In this document: positions 17,652 through 27,404 of the stretch, in pieces
Layout of the letters: every line of letters begins with the position of its first letter
Numbering within the stretch: the first letter of the stretch is position 1
NCBI RefSeq assembly: GCF_015712065.1
Contig: NZ_JACFYZ010000002.1
Coordinates: 682,001-746,000 of the forward strand
DNA: 64,000 nucleotides
Origin: Ectopseudomonas chengduensis
Lineage (GTDB): Bacteria; Pseudomonadota; Gammaproteobacteria; Pseudomonadales; Pseudomonadaceae
Direction: 5' to 3'
The notes under the pieces: model-generated
Told to the model about the DNA's origin: nothing
The model's database searches: none
Seen by the model: the letters and a program-made list of their open reading frames with translations, nothing else
Position numbers and translations under genes: made by a program

Positions 17652-18992
17652 TTACAGAATATAGCGCGACAGGTCTTCGTCCTGTGCCAGCTCGCCGAGG
17701 TGACCGTTGACGTAAGCCGCGTCGATATGGATCGGTTCGCCGTTCTGCTGGCCTGCCAGGTCGCCGGCACTGAAGGACACCTCCTCCAGCAGGCGCTCGA
17801 GCAGGGTGTGCAGGCGACGGGCGCCGATGTTTTCGGTCTTCTCGTTGACCTGCCAAGCGATCTCGGCCAGACGCTTGATGCCGTCCTCGGCGAATTCGAT
17901 GTTCAAACCCTCGGTCTGCAGCAGTGCACTGTACTGCTCAGTGAGCGAGGCATGCGGCTCGCTGAGGATGCGCTCGAAGTCCTGCGGGCTCAGCGCCTTG
18001 AGCTCGACGCGGATCGGCAGGCGACCCTGCAGTTCGGGCACCAGATCGCTGGGCTTGCTCAGGTGGAAGGCACCACTGGCGATGAACAGGATATGGTCGG
18101 TCTTGACCATGCCCAGCTTGGTGTTGACCGTGCAGCCCTCGATCAGCGGCAGCAGGTCGCGCTGCACGCCTTCACGCGACACATCGGCGCCGCCGGTGTT
18201 GCCGCGCTTGGCCACCTTGTCGATCTCGTCGATGAAAACGATGCCGTGCTGCTCGACGGCTTCCAGGGCTCGGGCCTTGAGTTCTTCCTCGTTGACCAGG
18301 CGCGCGGCCTCCTCGTCGCGCACCAGTTTCAGTGCGTCGGCGACCTTGAGCTTGCGGCTCTTCTTCTTGCCCTTGCCCATGCTGGAGAACAGGTTCTGCA
18401 GCTGGTTGGTCATTTCTTCCATGCCCGGTGGGGTCATGATCTCTACGCCCATGGGCGAGTCGGCCACTTCGATGTCGATTTCCTTGTCGTTCAACTGACC
18501 TTCGCGCAGGCGCTTGCGGAACAGTTGACGGGTATTGGAATCCTCGCTGCGCACCGGTTCGTCGCCGAAACCCTGGCGCGCGGGTGGCAGCAGGGCATCG
18601 AGGATGCGCTCCTCGGCGGCATCTTCTGCGCGATGGCGGACCTTGGTGATTTCCTGCTCACGCAGCATCTTCACCGCTGCATCGGCCAGATCGCGGATGA
18701 TCGATTCGACATCGCGGCCAACATAACCGACCTCGGTGAACTTGGTGGCTTCCACTTTCAGGAACGGCGCATTGGCCAGCTTGGCCAGACGCCGGGCGAT
18801 CTCGGTCTTGCCGACGCCGGTGGGGCCGATCATCAGGATATTCTTCGGCGTGACTTCCTGGCGCAGTTCGGCCGGCAGCTGCATGCGCCGCCAGCGGTTG
18901 CGCAGGGCGATGGCCACGGCGCGCTTGGCGTCGTCCTGGCCGATGATGTGGCGGTTGAGTTCGTGGACGATCTCGCGGGGCGTCATGGACAT
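17652..18992 (-). CDS. hslU: HslUV protease ATPase subunit HslU
   Basis: A 446-residue AAA+ unfoldase that feeds substrates to the HslV peptidase. Walker A is [13 protein letters not shown], Walker B includes [10 protein letters not shown], and sensor residues lie in the [12 protein letters not shown] region. The C terminus ends LSRYIL; this tail inserts into HslV pockets to activate it. It begins [13 protein letters not shown] repeat element of about 130 bases separates it from hslV, which is unusual because the pair is normally tightly spaced. Confidence 0.97.
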   Translation of the reverse strand: MSMTPREIVHELNRHIIGQDDAKRAVAIALRNRWRRMQLPAELRQEVTPKNILMIGPTGVGKTEIARRLAKLANAPFLKVEATKFTEVGYVGRDVESIIRDLADAAVKMLREQEITKVRHRAEDAAEERILDALLPPARQGFGDEPVRSEDSNTRQLFRKRLREGQLNDKEIDIEVADSPMGVEIMTPPGMEEMTNQLQNLFSSMGKGKKKSRKLKVADALKLVRDEEAARLVNEEELKARALEAVEQHGIVFIDEIDKVAKRGNTGGADVSREGVQRDLLPLIEGCTVNTKLGMVKTDHILFIASGAFHLSKPSDLVPELQGRLPIRVELKALSPQDFERILSEPHASLTEQYSALLQTEGLNIEFAEDGIKRLAEIAWQVNEKTENIGARRLHTLLERLLEEVSFSAGDLAGQQNGEPIHIDAAYVNGHLGELAQDEDLSRYIL

Positions 18993-19039
18993 TGAGTTTG
19001 GCTCGCTATCGAATCTATGAAAAAAATGGACGCTTGGGG

Positions 19040-19172
19040 CTCTCTAAAAACGTAGGCGAGGCAGTCAGCGCAAGGCGGAAACAGGCGAGGAAGCGGAGTT
19101 TACTGTTGTAAATGAGCATTCCGAGCCTGTTTTCAACGCGGCGATGACAACGCAGGTAGTTTTTAGATAGGC
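19040..19172. repeat. ~130 bp imperfect palindrome (MITE/ERIC-like) between hslV and hslU
   Basis: Ends TCTCTAAAAAC and GTTTTTAGATAG are inverted copies. Inside, a left arm GTCAGCGCAAGGCGGAAACA and the reverse complement of the right arm, GTCATCGCCGCGTTGAAAAC, align along about 40 bases to a central GTTTAC-TGTT-GTAAAT. It has no coding capacity. Its whole length can fold into one long hairpin, and it lies within the hslVU transcript. Confidence 0.75.
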
Positions 19173-19173
19173 C

Positions 19174-19704
19174 TCACTCGGGGGCGTCCAGTTCCTCGAT
19201 GGTCTGGTGATGATTGGTGAAGACGCAGATGTCGCCGGCGATGCCGAGTGCAGTCTGCGCTATCTCGAGGGCGGACAGGTCAGTCTTCATCAGCAGGGCG
19301 CGCGCGGCGGCCTGGGCGAAGTTGCCACCGGAGCCCATGGCGATCAGGCCTTCCTCGGGTTCGACGACGTCGCCGTTGCCGGTGATGATCAGCGAGGCGT
19401 CCTTGTTGGCCACTGCCAGCATGGCTTCCAGACGGCTCAGGCTGCGGTCGGTACGCCAGTCCTTGGCCAGCTCGACGGCGGCTCGCACCAGATGGCCCTG
19501 GTGTTTTTCCAGTTGCCCTTCGAAGCGTTCGAACAGGGTGAAGGCGTCGGCGGTGGCACCGGCGAAACCGGCCAGCACCTGGCCGTGGTAGAGGCGGCGC
19601 ACCTTCTTGGCGTTGCCCTTCATGACGGTGTTGCCGAGGGAAACCTGGCCGTCGCCTGCCATCACGACCTTGCCGTGGCGGCGCACTGAAACGATGGTGG
19701 TCAA
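19174..19704 (-). CDS. hslV: HslUV protease peptidase subunit HslV
   Basis: A 176-residue proteasome-like peptidase. After loss of the initiator Met the chain begins [20 protein letters not shown], exposing the catalytic N-terminal Thr. Other family blocks are [20 protein letters not shown] and GLIAMGSGG. The start is a TTG at 19704, with GGAG 8 bases upstream. A longer upstream frame exists, but it would bury the catalytic Thr and is rejected. Upstream of hslU in one operon. Confidence 0.95.
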   Translation of the reverse strand: MTTIVSVRRHGKVVMAGDGQVSLGNTVMKGNAKKVRRLYHGQVLAGFAGATADAFTLFERFEGQLEKHQGHLVRAAVELAKDWRTDRSLSRLEAMLAVANKDASLIITGNGDVVEPEEGLIAMGSGGNFAQAAARALLMKTDLSALEIAQTALGIAGDICVFTNHHQTIEELDAPE

Positions 19705-19800
19705 GGGTGAATCTCCACGCTGCGGGGCGAACTTGCCCGGATGGAAACTCAAATGGGGTGCTCGCCGCAGCTTTTCAACCAGCGGCGGGTTAATCGGCGA

Positions 19801-20475
19801 TCAGCGGACCTGGCGTTGCTGTAACAGCAGGTTGCTGAAGCCGCCGGCTGCCAGGGTCTTCTGCGCGCTGGCCAGTTGCTCGCGGCTGGCGAAGGGACCG
19901 ACCAGTACGCGGTGCCAGGTTTCCTCACGCACTTTGCCGGTTTCCACCCGTACGTTCTGGCCGAGCAGGATGATCTGCGCGCGCAGGCCGTCGGCGTCAT
20001 CGCGTTTGCGGAACGAGCCGGCCTGCAGGAAGAACTGCGTGGTGATCGGGGCGCTGGCCAGGACGGGTGGCGGGGGCGGCGGCACCTGGCCGTTAAGGGC
20101 CGCTTCGGCGCGAGCGGTGTCGATCTTCGCGGCTTCTTCCGGGGTGACTGGCTTTTGCTCAGGCACGGGTGGTGGCGTTTCTTCCAGGGCCTGCGGCAGG
20201 ATCACTTCCGACTCCGGCAGCAGGGTGTAGAAATCGTACTTGGGCCTGGCTGGCTCGGGTTGCGTCGGCTTCGGCTCGGGCTTGGTGCTGCGCACCTGTT
20301 CGCCCTTGTCGCGCTTGATCTCGTCACGGCCCGGTTCGAGGCTGAACAGGAACATGAAGAAACCGCCGACCACCAGGCCACAGGCCAGCCAGATCCAGCC
20401 CGGTACCGGCTTCTTCGCTGGGGCCTGATAGCGACTGGCGCCGCGTTTCGGCGCCGGCTTCTTGCGCGCTGCCAT
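19801..20475 (-). CDS. SPOR-domain cell division/envelope protein (FtsN-like)
   Basis: A 224-residue bitopic protein. A basic cytoplasmic tail (MAARKKPAPKRGASRYQAPA) precedes a membrane helix at about residues 26-46. A proline-rich periplasmic linker with PPPPPP follows, and a C-terminal SPOR domain at about 145-222 (FFLQAGSFRKRDDADGLRAQ). SPOR domains bind denuded septal peptidoglycan. The layout matches the FtsN group, but sequence alone does not prove an essential FtsN. Four bases-to-zero spacing to argS indicates co-transcription. Confidence 0.85.
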   Translation of the reverse strand: MAARKKPAPKRGASRYQAPAKKPVPGWIWLACGLVVGGFFMFLFSLEPGRDEIKRDKGEQVRSTKPEPKPTQPEPARPKYDFYTLLPESEVILPQALEETPPPVPEQKPVTPEEAAKIDTARAEAALNGQVPPPPPPVLASAPITTQFFLQAGSFRKRDDADGLRAQIILLGQNVRVETGKVREETWHRVLVGPFASREQLASAQKTLAAGGFSNLLLQQRQVR

Positions 20476-22215
20476 TTACATCCGCTCCAGAGTTTCCAGG
20501 CCGAGCAGCTCCAGGCCCTGCTTGAGCGTGCGGCCGGTAAGGGCTGCCAGGCGCAGGCGGCTGTCACGGGTGGCCTCATCCTCGGCGCTGAGGATCGGGC
20601 AGTTCTCATAGAAGCTGGAGAACAGGCCGGCGAGGTCATACAGGTAGGCACAAAGGATGTGCGGCGTGCCCTTGTTAGCGACGTTGCCGAGCAGCTCGTT
20701 GAATTGTGCCAGCTTGGCGGCCAGGGCTTGCTCCTGCTCGGCAACCAGGGTGATCTGCCCGCCGATCTCGTTCACGCCCTTGCCCAGCTTGCGGAACACG
20801 CCGGCCACGCGGGTGTAGGCATACAGCAGGTAGGGCGCGGTGTTGCCCTCGAAGCTGAGCATCAGGTCGAAGTTGAAGCTGTAGTCGCTGGTGCGATGCT
20901 TGGACAGGTCGGCGTATTTCACCGAGGCGATGCCAACCACGCGGGCGATCTGACGCAGTTCGTCTTCGGCCAGGTCCGGGTTCTTGTCCTTGACTAGGCT
21001 GTAGGCGCGCTGCTCGGCCTCGTCGAGCAGTTGCACCAGCTTCACGGTGCCGCCGTCGCGAGTCTTGAACGGGCGGCCGTCCGGACCGTTCATGGTGCCG
21101 AAGCCCATGTGTTCCAGGTCCATGCTGGCGGGTACGAAGCCGGCCAGGCGCGCGCAGGCGAAGACCATCTGGAAGTGCAGGGCCTGGCGCTGGTCGACGA
21201 AGTACAGCACGCGGTCGGCCTTGAGCGTGCCGGCGCGGTAGCGAGTGGCAGCCAGGTCGGTGGTGGCGTACAGGTAGCCGCCGCCGGCCTTCTGCACGAT
21301 CAGCGGCAGCGGGTTGCCTTCAGCATTCTTAAACTCATCCATGAATACGCACTGCGCGCCGTTGTCTTCGGTCAGCAGACCTTTGGCGGCGAGATCGGCG
21401 ACCACCTGCGGCAGGTCGTCGTTGTAGGCGCTCTCGCCCTTGACGTCGGCCATGGAGAGCTTGACGCCGAGACGGTCATACAGCGCCTGGCAGTGCGACA
21501 GGGAGATGTCGTTGAAACGGTGCCACAAGCGCAGACACTCGGCGTCGCCGGCCTGCAGCTGGACCACCAGCTCACGGGCACGGTCGGCGAACTCAGGGGA
21601 TTCGTCGAAGCGCTTCTTCGCGGCGCGGTAGAAACCTTCCAGGTCTGCCAGCTCGCTTTCGGCGGCAGCCGGGTTTTCCTGCATGTAGGCCAGCAGCATG
21701 CCGAACTGGGTGCCCCAGTCGCCGACATGGTTCTGGCGGATCACCGTGTCGCCGAGGAACTCCAGCACACGCGCCACGCCGTCGCCGATGATGGTCGAGC
21801 GCAGGTGGCCGACGTGCATTTCCTTGGCCAGGTTGGGTGCGGACAGGTCGACCACCACGCGTTGCGCCGGGCCGTTCTTGTGTACGCCGAGCTTGGCGTC
21901 AGCCAGCGCGGCTTCCAGACGTTGAGCCAGGGCATCGCTGTTCTGGAAGAAGTTGAGGAAGCCGGGGCCGGCGATTTCCACCTTGGTGATCTGCTCGTCG
22001 GCTGGCAGGGCAGCGATCAGCTTCTCGGCCAGGTCGCGCGGCTTCATGCCGGCGGGTTTGGCCAGCATCATGGCGATGTTGCTGGCGAAGTCGCCGTGGC
22101 TCTTGTCCTTGGTGTTCTCCACCTGGATGGCCGGCGTCAGGCCCGCAGGCAGCACGCCTTCGGCGGTCAGGCGGTCGAGGGCTTGCTGGATCAGGTGGCG
22201 AATGCTGTCTTTCAT
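20476..22215 (-). CDS. argS: arginyl-tRNA synthetase
   Basis: A 579-residue class I synthetase. The HIGH motif appears as HVGHLRST at residues 134-141 and the KMSKS region is replaced by a short form near [11 protein letters not shown], common in ArgRS. The N-terminal Add-1 domain ([16 protein letters not shown]) and the C-terminal DALR anticodon domain ([15 protein letters not shown]) are present. The ATG at 22215 ([10 protein letters not shown]) is chosen over a longer open frame. Directly abuts the SPOR gene. Confidence 0.97.
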   Translation of the reverse strand: MKDSIRHLIQQALDRLTAEGVLPAGLTPAIQVENTKDKSHGDFASNIAMMLAKPAGMKPRDLAEKLIAALPADEQITKVEIAGPGFLNFFQNSDALAQRLEAALADAKLGVHKNGPAQRVVVDLSAPNLAKEMHVGHLRSTIIGDGVARVLEFLGDTVIRQNHVGDWGTQFGMLLAYMQENPAAAESELADLEGFYRAAKKRFDESPEFADRARELVVQLQAGDAECLRLWHRFNDISLSHCQALYDRLGVKLSMADVKGESAYNDDLPQVVADLAAKGLLTEDNGAQCVFMDEFKNAEGNPLPLIVQKAGGGYLYATTDLAATRYRAGTLKADRVLYFVDQRQALHFQMVFACARLAGFVPASMDLEHMGFGTMNGPDGRPFKTRDGGTVKLVQLLDEAEQRAYSLVKDKNPDLAEDELRQIARVVGIASVKYADLSKHRTSDYSFNFDLMLSFEGNTAPYLLYAYTRVAGVFRKLGKGVNEIGGQITLVAEQEQALAAKLAQFNELLGNVANKGTPHILCAYLYDLAGLFSSFYENCPILSAEDEATRDSRLRLAALTGRTLKQGLELLGLETLERM

Positions 22216-22329
22216 GTTCGGCTCGGGTTGCCTTGGGGCTTTGATCGAAAACTGCGCATTATAAGAGCAGCAGCAAGCTGCAAGCCACAAGCGGCAAGGA
22301 AAAGCGTGCCGCGTTTCCGTGGGTAGTGG

Positions 22330-22404
22330 GTAGGGTGGGCTTCAGCCCACCAACGCTAACCGCTGTTGGTGGGCTGAAGCGGGACGCCGCCCGGCCCACC
22401 CTAC
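22330..22404. repeat. REP-like palindromic repeat, family 3 variant (GTAGGGTGGGC type)
   Basis: GTAGGGTGGGC at the left end is complementary to GCCCACCCTAC at the right end. Inside, GGTGGGC and GCCCACC form further stems around AACGCTAACCGCTGTT. It occupies the argS-priA gap. The architecture is that of the repeat at 11363-11413. Confidence 0.8.
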
Positions 22405-22446
22405 ACACTGCCGGAGTGCTCGTTTCTACAAAAGCCGGCATGCGGT

Positions 22447-24666
22447 TCAGAAAAGGTCGATCGGATCGACATCCAGCGACCAGCGTACCGCACGGCCGCT
22501 GGGCATTTGTTCCAGCGCATGCAGCCAGTGGTTGAGCAGGCGATGCAATGGCGCGCGGGCATTGCTCTGCAGCAGCAGCTGCGCGCGGAAGCGCCCGGCG
22601 CGGCGTTCCATCGGTGCGGGCACCGGTCCGAGCAGTTCGATGCCGGTCAGACCTAGTTCGCCCAGCAAATGTTCGGCCTCGCTGCAGGCCTCATCGAGAA
22701 AACTCTCGGCCTGGCCAGGCTTGTGCGCTTCGGCGCGCAGCAACGCCAAGTGGCAGAATGGTGGCAGACCGGCACTGCGGCGTTCGCTCAGCGCCTGTTC
22801 GGCGAAGGCGAAGTAGCCTTGCTCGGTCAGTTGCACCAGCAGCGGATGGTCGGCCAGGTGGCTCTGGATGATCACCTTGCCGGGTTCCTCGGCGCGGCCA
22901 GCGCGACCGGCAACCTGCACGATCAGCTGCGCCATGCGCTCGCTGGCGCGAAAGTCGGCGGAGAACAGGCCGCCGTCAGCGTCGAGGATCGACACCAGCG
23001 TCACCCGCGGGAAGTGGTGACCCTTGGCGAGCATCTGGGTGCCGACCAGGATGCACGGCTCGCCCTTGTTGATGGTGGCGAACAGGCGATCCATGGCGCC
23101 CTTGCGCGAGGTACTGTCGCGGTCGACGCGCAGCACCGGGTAGTCGGGAAACAGCAGCGCCAGGCGCTCTTCGGCGCGTTCGGTGCCGGCGCCGACCGGG
23201 CGCAGGTCGACGTGTTGGCATTTTGGACAATTGCTCGGCTGCTTCTCGACGTGGCCGCAGTGATGGCAGCGCAGTTCCTGGTAGCGCTGGTGCACGGTCA
23301 TGCGTGCGTCGCAGCGTGGGCATTCGGACAGCCAGCCGCAGTCGTGGCAGAGCAGGGTCGGGGCGAAGCCGCGGCGGTTGAGAAACACCAGCACCTGCTG
23401 GCCGGCGGCGAGTGTCTGGGTGATGGCCTGCTGCATCGGCCCGGAGATGCCCGAGTCCAGTGGCCGGCTCTTCACATCCAGGCGCAGAAAGCGCGGCTGG
23501 CTGGCGCCGCCGGCGCGCTGTGTCAGCTTGAGCAGGGCATAGCGGCCGGTGTAGGCGTTGTGCAGGCTTTCCAGCGAGGGTGTGGCCGAGCCGAGGACGA
23601 TGGGCACGTCTTCCTGGCGGGCGCGCACCAGCGCCAGGTCGCGGGCGTGGTAGCGCAGACCTTCCTGCTGTTTATAGGAGGCGTCGTGTTCTTCGTCGAC
23701 GATGATCAGCCCCGGGTTCTTCATCGGCGTGAACAGCGCCGAGCGGGTGCCGATGATGATGTCGGCCTCGCCATCGCGTGCCGCCAACCAAGCGTCGAGG
23801 CGCTCGCGGTCGTTCACCGCCGAATGCAGCAGAGCGATGCGCGCGTTGAAGCGGCGGGCGAAACGGTCGAAGGTCTGCGGCCCGAGGTTGATCTCGGGGA
23901 TCAGCACCAGCGCCTGCTTGCCGGCCTCCAGGCATTGGTGGATCAGTTGCAGGTAAACCTCGGTTTTGCCGCTGCCGGTGACGCCAGCCAGTAGAAAGGC
24001 ATTGAACTGGTCCCAGCCTGACGCCACGGCATTCACCGCAGCGCGCTGCTCGGCGTTCAGTGGCAGTTCCGGTTGTGCCAGCCAGTGCGCCGGCTTGGCA
24101 TGCGTCTGGGTGCGGCGCACCTCGACCCGGACAAGCCCCTTCTCATGCAGCAATTGCAGGCTGTCGCGGTTGAGTTGCAACTGGCTGAGCAGGCTGTGGG
24201 CGACACCATGCGGATGTTGCGCCAGTGCCTTGAGCGCGTCGCGCTGGCGTGGCGCGCGGGCCAGGCGTGGGTCGTCGACGCTGGCGCCTTTGTTGGCCAG
24301 CCAGTAACGCTCCTGGCGGGTTTCGGCCGGCTCGCCCTGGCGTAGCAACACGGGCAAGGCCCAGCTCAGGGTGTCGCCGAGGCTGTGCTGGTAGTACTGC
24401 GCCGTCCACAGGCACAGCTTGAACAGCGACGCCGGCAGCGGTGGGCGGGCGTCGAGCAATTCCAGGGCGGGCTTGAGCTTGTCCGTCGGGACGTCGCTCT
24501 GGTTGTCGACTTCCACCAGCACGCCGATCATCTCGCGCCGGCCGAAGGGCACGCGCAGGCGTGCGCCTGGCTGCAAGGCGCTGCGCGACACGCCGGCGGG
24601 GGCGAGGTAGTCGAACAGGCGGCGCAGCGGCGAGGGCAGGGCGAGGCGCAGGATCAGGTTGGGCAA
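22447..24666 (-). CDS. priA: primosomal protein N' (replication restart helicase PriA)
   Basis: A 739-residue superfamily 2 helicase that reloads DnaB at stalled forks. Walker A is GVTGSGKTEVYL and the DEEH box is VDEEHDASYKQQ. Eight zinc-binding cysteines lie between the helicase lobes (CHDCGWLSECPRC and CHHCG..CPKC). The start is a TTG at 24666 with AGGAG nearby; no ATG lies upstream in frame. Divergent from rpmE, as usual in pseudomonads. Confidence 0.96.
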   Translation of the reverse strand: MPNLILRLALPSPLRRLFDYLAPAGVSRSALQPGARLRVPFGRREMIGVLVEVDNQSDVPTDKLKPALELLDARPPLPASLFKLCLWTAQYYQHSLGDTLSWALPVLLRQGEPAETRQERYWLANKGASVDDPRLARAPRQRDALKALAQHPHGVAHSLLSQLQLNRDSLQLLHEKGLVRVEVRRTQTHAKPAHWLAQPELPLNAEQRAAVNAVASGWDQFNAFLLAGVTGSGKTEVYLQLIHQCLEAGKQALVLIPEINLGPQTFDRFARRFNARIALLHSAVNDRERLDAWLAARDGEADIIIGTRSALFTPMKNPGLIIVDEEHDASYKQQEGLRYHARDLALVRARQEDVPIVLGSATPSLESLHNAYTGRYALLKLTQRAGGASQPRFLRLDVKSRPLDSGISGPMQQAITQTLAAGQQVLVFLNRRGFAPTLLCHDCGWLSECPRCDARMTVHQRYQELRCHHCGHVEKQPSNCPKCQHVDLRPVGAGTERAEERLALLFPDYPVLRVDRDSTSRKGAMDRLFATINKGEPCILVGTQMLAKGHHFPRVTLVSILDADGGLFSADFRASERMAQLIVQVAGRAGRAEEPGKVIIQSHLADHPLLVQLTEQGYFAFAEQALSERRSAGLPPFCHLALLRAEAHKPGQAESFLDEACSEAEHLLGELGLTGIELLGPVPAPMERRAGRFRAQLLLQSNARAPLHRLLNHWLHALEQMPSGRAVRWSLDVDPIDLF

Positions 24667-24727
24667 GCCAGAAGCTCCTTTGACAGGCCGGCGATCTTAA
24701 CACGCGACGACCGGCGCCTTGCGTGGC

Positions 24728-24755
24728 TTGCATCGGTGTGCGTCTCTGGTAAGAT
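24728..24755 (+). promoter_or_regulatory. sigma-70 promoter of rpmE
   Basis: TTGCAT and TAAGAT are separated by 16 bases, about 70 bases before the rpmE start. It is a good match to -35/-10 boxes and stands alone in the priA-rpmE divergent gap. Confidence 0.6.
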
Positions 24756-24771
24756 ACGCGGCCTATTTCTG

Positions 24772-24824
24772 TGCGGTGCCTGACATTGGTCGGGTGGCGG
24801 CACGACTACCCCGAGGAAAGCACG
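24772..24824 (+). promoter_or_regulatory. possible L31 autoregulatory leader of rpmE
   Basis: The short 5' leader can fold: GTGC near its start pairs with GCAC just before the ATG, and GTGCC with GGCAC inside. Closing the outer stem would hide the region between the Shine-Dalgarno GAGGAAA and the start codon. L31 leaders of this kind are known in gammaproteobacteria; the match here is by eye only. Confidence 0.3.
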
Positions 24825-25037
24825 ATGAAAGCCGATATCCATCCGAACTACGTCGAAATCGACGCTACCTGCTCCTGCGGTAACGTGATCAAGACCCGCT
24901 CCACCCTGGGCAAGAACCTGAGCCTCGACGTTTGCTCCGAGTGCCACCCGTTCTACACCGGTAAGCAGAAAGTGCTGGACACCGGCGGCCGTATCGATCG
25001 CTTCAAGCAGCGCTTCGGCGTATTCGGCGCCAAGTAA
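24825..25037 (+). CDS. rpmE: 50S ribosomal protein L31
   Basis: A 70-residue zinc-containing (C+) form of L31. The four metal ligands are Cys16, Cys18, Cys37 and Cys40 (TCSCGN and CSEC). It begins [12 protein letters not shown] and ends FGVFGAK. GAGGAAA precedes the ATG at good distance. The zinc form implies that a zinc-free paralogue may exist elsewhere. Its terminator lies in the start of the next gene. Confidence 0.97.
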   Translation: MKADIHPNYVEIDATCSCGNVIKTRSTLGKNLSLDVCSECHPFYTGKQKVLDTGGRIDRFKQRFGVFGAK

Positions 25038-25063
25038 GCGACCGAACGAAAACGGAATCTGGC

Positions 25064-25867
25064 ATGCGCCACTCCGTGGTGATACTGAAAAAGGCGTCCC
25101 TGGTGGGCGCCTTTTTCGTTTCTCTGCTTTGCGTCGATCTGGCTCAGGCCTTCTGTCCGTTACGCGCAGATCTGGCTCAGGTTGCGGTGCGCCAGGTGGT
25201 CGATGGCGACACCGTGCGCCTGGCCGATGGGCGCAGCATTCGCCTGATCGGCATCAACGCGCCTGAGCTGGGGCGCAAGGGCCGTAGTGAGGAGCCCTTC
25301 GCCGTGCAGTCCAAGCGCCGCCTGCAGGCACTGGTCGATGCCAGCGATGGGGGGGTCGGCCTGCTCTACGGTGAGCAGCGCAAGGACCGTTACGGTCGTA
25401 CCCTGGCCCATCTTTACGACCGTCAGGGGCGTAATCTGGAAGCGCAGCTGCTGGGTGAAGGCCTTGGGTTCATGGTCGCCGTGGCGCCCAATAGCGCACT
25501 CGTGAGTTGTCAGGCAGAGGCGGAGCGCCAGGCACGGCGTCAGCGTCTGGGTGTGTGGCGCACCGAGCAAGTGAAGACGGCTGGCCAACTAAAAAGTGGC
25601 GGCTTCGCCTTGCTCAGCGGGCGGGTTGCAGGCGTGCAACGCAATCGCGGTGGCCTCTGGCTCGATCTCGATGGTGGTCGGGTATTGCGCGTGGCGCCAG
25701 AGCTGCTCGGCGAGTTCGACGTGCGCGCGTTGCAGCGGCTCGAAGGGCGACGGGTGGAGGCGCGGGGCTGGGTCATCGATCGCCAGAGTCGCGGTGGCTT
25801 GAAGTCCGGGCAGGCGCGCTGGATGTTGCCGCTTACTCATTCGGCGATGCTGGAGGTGTTGCCATGA
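25064..25867 (+). CDS. secreted thermonuclease (SNase) family protein
   Basis: A 267-residue exported nuclease-like protein. A signal peptide at residues 1-29 ends LAQA. The SNase core follows: QVVDGDTVRLADGRSIRLIGINAPEL, here split as VVDGDTVRLADG and IRLIGINAPEL, and later RKDRYGRTLAHLY, which hold the usual Asp, Arg and Glu catalytic positions. A C-terminal beta-rich extension from about 175 is of OB-like character. The codons for residues 9-20 form a strong terminator hairpin. It overlaps the M48 peptidase gene by ATGA. Confidence 0.88.
   Translation: MRHSVVILKKASLVGAFFVSLLCVDLAQAFCPLRADLAQVAVRQVVDGDTVRLADGRSIRLIGINAPELGRKGRSEEPFAVQSKRRLQALVDASDGGVGLLYGEQRKDRYGRTLAHLYDRQGRNLEAQLLGEGLGFMVAVAPNSALVSCQAEAERQARRQRLGVWRTEQVKTAGQLKSGGFALLSGRVAGVQRNRGGLWLDLDGGRVLRVAPELLGEFDVRALQRLEGRRVEARGWVIDRQSRGGLKSGQARWMLPLTHSAMLEVLP
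25089..25119 (+). terminator. rpmE intrinsic terminator inside the SNase signal-peptide codons
   Basis: AAAAAGGCG and CGCCTTTTT pair around a ten-base loop, ending in a T run. It lies 52 bases after the rpmE stop codon and 25 bases inside the SNase open frame, in phase with hydrophobic signal codons (KKASLVGAFF). Confidence 0.75.
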
Positions 25868-27300
25868 TGCGTGCATTGATGTTGTGCCTGATCTGCAGCT
25901 GGCTGGCAGGTTGCGCGGTCAATCCTGCCACGGGTCGCAACGACTTCGTGATGATGAGTGAGCGCCAGGAGCTGGAGCTCGGGGCGCGCTACAACCAGGA
26001 AATCCTCAAGCAATACCCGCGCTATGAGGACGCCAAACTGCAGGCTTATATTCAGCGCGTCGGCGAGCGGGTAGCACGCAGCAGCCATCGCAATCAGCTC
26101 AACTACGTTTTCACCCTGGTGGACAGCCCGGACGTCAACGCCTTCGCCTTGCCGGGGGGCTACATCTATATCCATCGTGGCCTGCTCGCTTATCTGAATT
26201 CCGAGGCGGAACTGGCGGCTGTACTGGGTCACGAAGTCGGTCACGTCACGGCCCGCCATAGTGTGCGCCAGCAAAGTCAGTCCACGGCCTGGGGCTTGCT
26301 CGGGCAGGCTGCGGCCATCGGTACCGGTGTCGGGGCGGTAGGGGATCTGACCAGTGCCATGGGCAATGCTTTCGTGCGCGGCTACGGGCGCGACATGGAG
26401 TTGGAGGCCGATGGTCTGGGCGCGCAATACCTGGCGCGTGGTGGCTACGATCCGCAGGCGATGATCGAAGTGGTCAAGGTGCTCAAGGCGCAGGAAGATT
26501 TCGCCCGCGAGCAGGCAGCCAAGCGCGGCGAAGCGCCCGCGGCGGGTGGCTACCACGGTTTGTTCGACACCCACCCGGACAATGATCGTCGTCTGCAGGA
26601 GGTGATCGGTCCTGCGCGTGCGCTGGTGGGCGGCAATCAGGAAGTGGGCCGCGACAATTTCCTGCAGATGCTCGACGGCCTGGTGTTCGGCGATTCGGCC
26701 GCCAGCGGTATTCGCCGTGGGCGCAATTTCTATCACGGCGAGCTGGACTTCACCCTGACCTACCCGCAGGGCTGGCAACTGGTCAATCGCCCCGATGTGC
26801 TGATCGGCCACACCCCGGATGAGCAGGCTTTCATCGCCATGACCCTGGAGACGGCGGACAAGCGTCTGTCGCCCGCCGAATTTCTGCGCCAGCGCGTCGG
26901 CAACCAGCGTCTGGTGGCCGGCGAGGAGCTGCGCCTTGGTGCGTTGCAGGGCTATACGGCGGTGTTGCAGGGGCAGTCGGCGCGTCGCGTGGCGGTAATC
27001 TATCGCGGCGACAACGCTTACCTTTTCGTGGCAGCGGTGAAAGGACGTGCCTCGCTGGAAACCGAGGATCAACGTTTCCTTGAGGTTATCCGCAGTTACC
27101 GGCCGCTCAAGGCGGCCGAACGCAAGCTGGCCGAGCCAGTGCGCCTGCACCTGGTAAGGGCGAAGGCAGGGCAGAGTATCTCCGCTTTGGCCAAGAATTC
27201 GCCGCTGCCAGTCGATGGCGAGGCGCAGTTGCGTCTGCTCAACGGGCTCTACCCAAGCGGTGAGCCGCGGCCTGGCGAGTGGTTGAAAACGCTGCGCTAG
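25864..27300 (+). CDS. M48-family metallopeptidase lipoprotein
   Basis: A 478-residue envelope protease. The lipobox is LAGC with Cys17. The zinc site HEVGH has His123, Glu124 and His127, and the third ligand is in DMELEADGLGAQYLARGGYD. Residues from about 270 onward are a non-catalytic domain ending in a stretch (KAGQSISALAKNSPLP) that resembles a LysM-like or TPR-replacing module. It belongs to the BepA/LoiP-like group that trims outer-membrane proteins. Its ATG overlaps the SNase stop, so it depends on the same transcript. Confidence 0.88.
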   Translation: MMRALMLCLICSWLAGCAVNPATGRNDFVMMSERQELELGARYNQEILKQYPRYEDAKLQAYIQRVGERVARSSHRNQLNYVFTLVDSPDVNAFALPGGYIYIHRGLLAYLNSEAELAAVLGHEVGHVTARHSVRQQSQSTAWGLLGQAAAIGTGVGAVGDLTSAMGNAFVRGYGRDMELEADGLGAQYLARGGYDPQAMIEVVKVLKAQEDFAREQAAKRGEAPAAGGYHGLFDTHPDNDRRLQEVIGPARALVGGNQEVGRDNFLQMLDGLVFGDSAASGIRRGRNFYHGELDFTLTYPQGWQLVNRPDVLIGHTPDEQAFIAMTLETADKRLSPAEFLRQRVGNQRLVAGEELRLGALQGYTAVLQGQSARRVAVIYRGDNAYLFVAAVKGRASLETEDQRFLEVIRSYRPLKAAERKLAEPVRLHLVRAKAGQSISALAKNSPLPVDGEAQLRLLNGLYPSGEPRPGEWLKTLR

Positions 27301-27404
27301 CGCGGCGCTTCAATCGCGACCGAACGGTCTTGTGCAGGTGTATACAACTTGCGTATCCTCGGCCGCCTGCCCGTTCAACAGCCAACAAAAGCGGAAATGC
27401 CACT

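Noticed and set aside
19705..19752. ATG start for hslV giving 16 more residues
   Set aside because: The catalytic Thr must be the first residue after Met removal, so the TTG at 19704 is the functional start.
25507..25863. Upstream extension of the M48 peptidase frame
   Set aside because: It overlaps the SNase gene in another frame and would bury the lipobox at Cys17.
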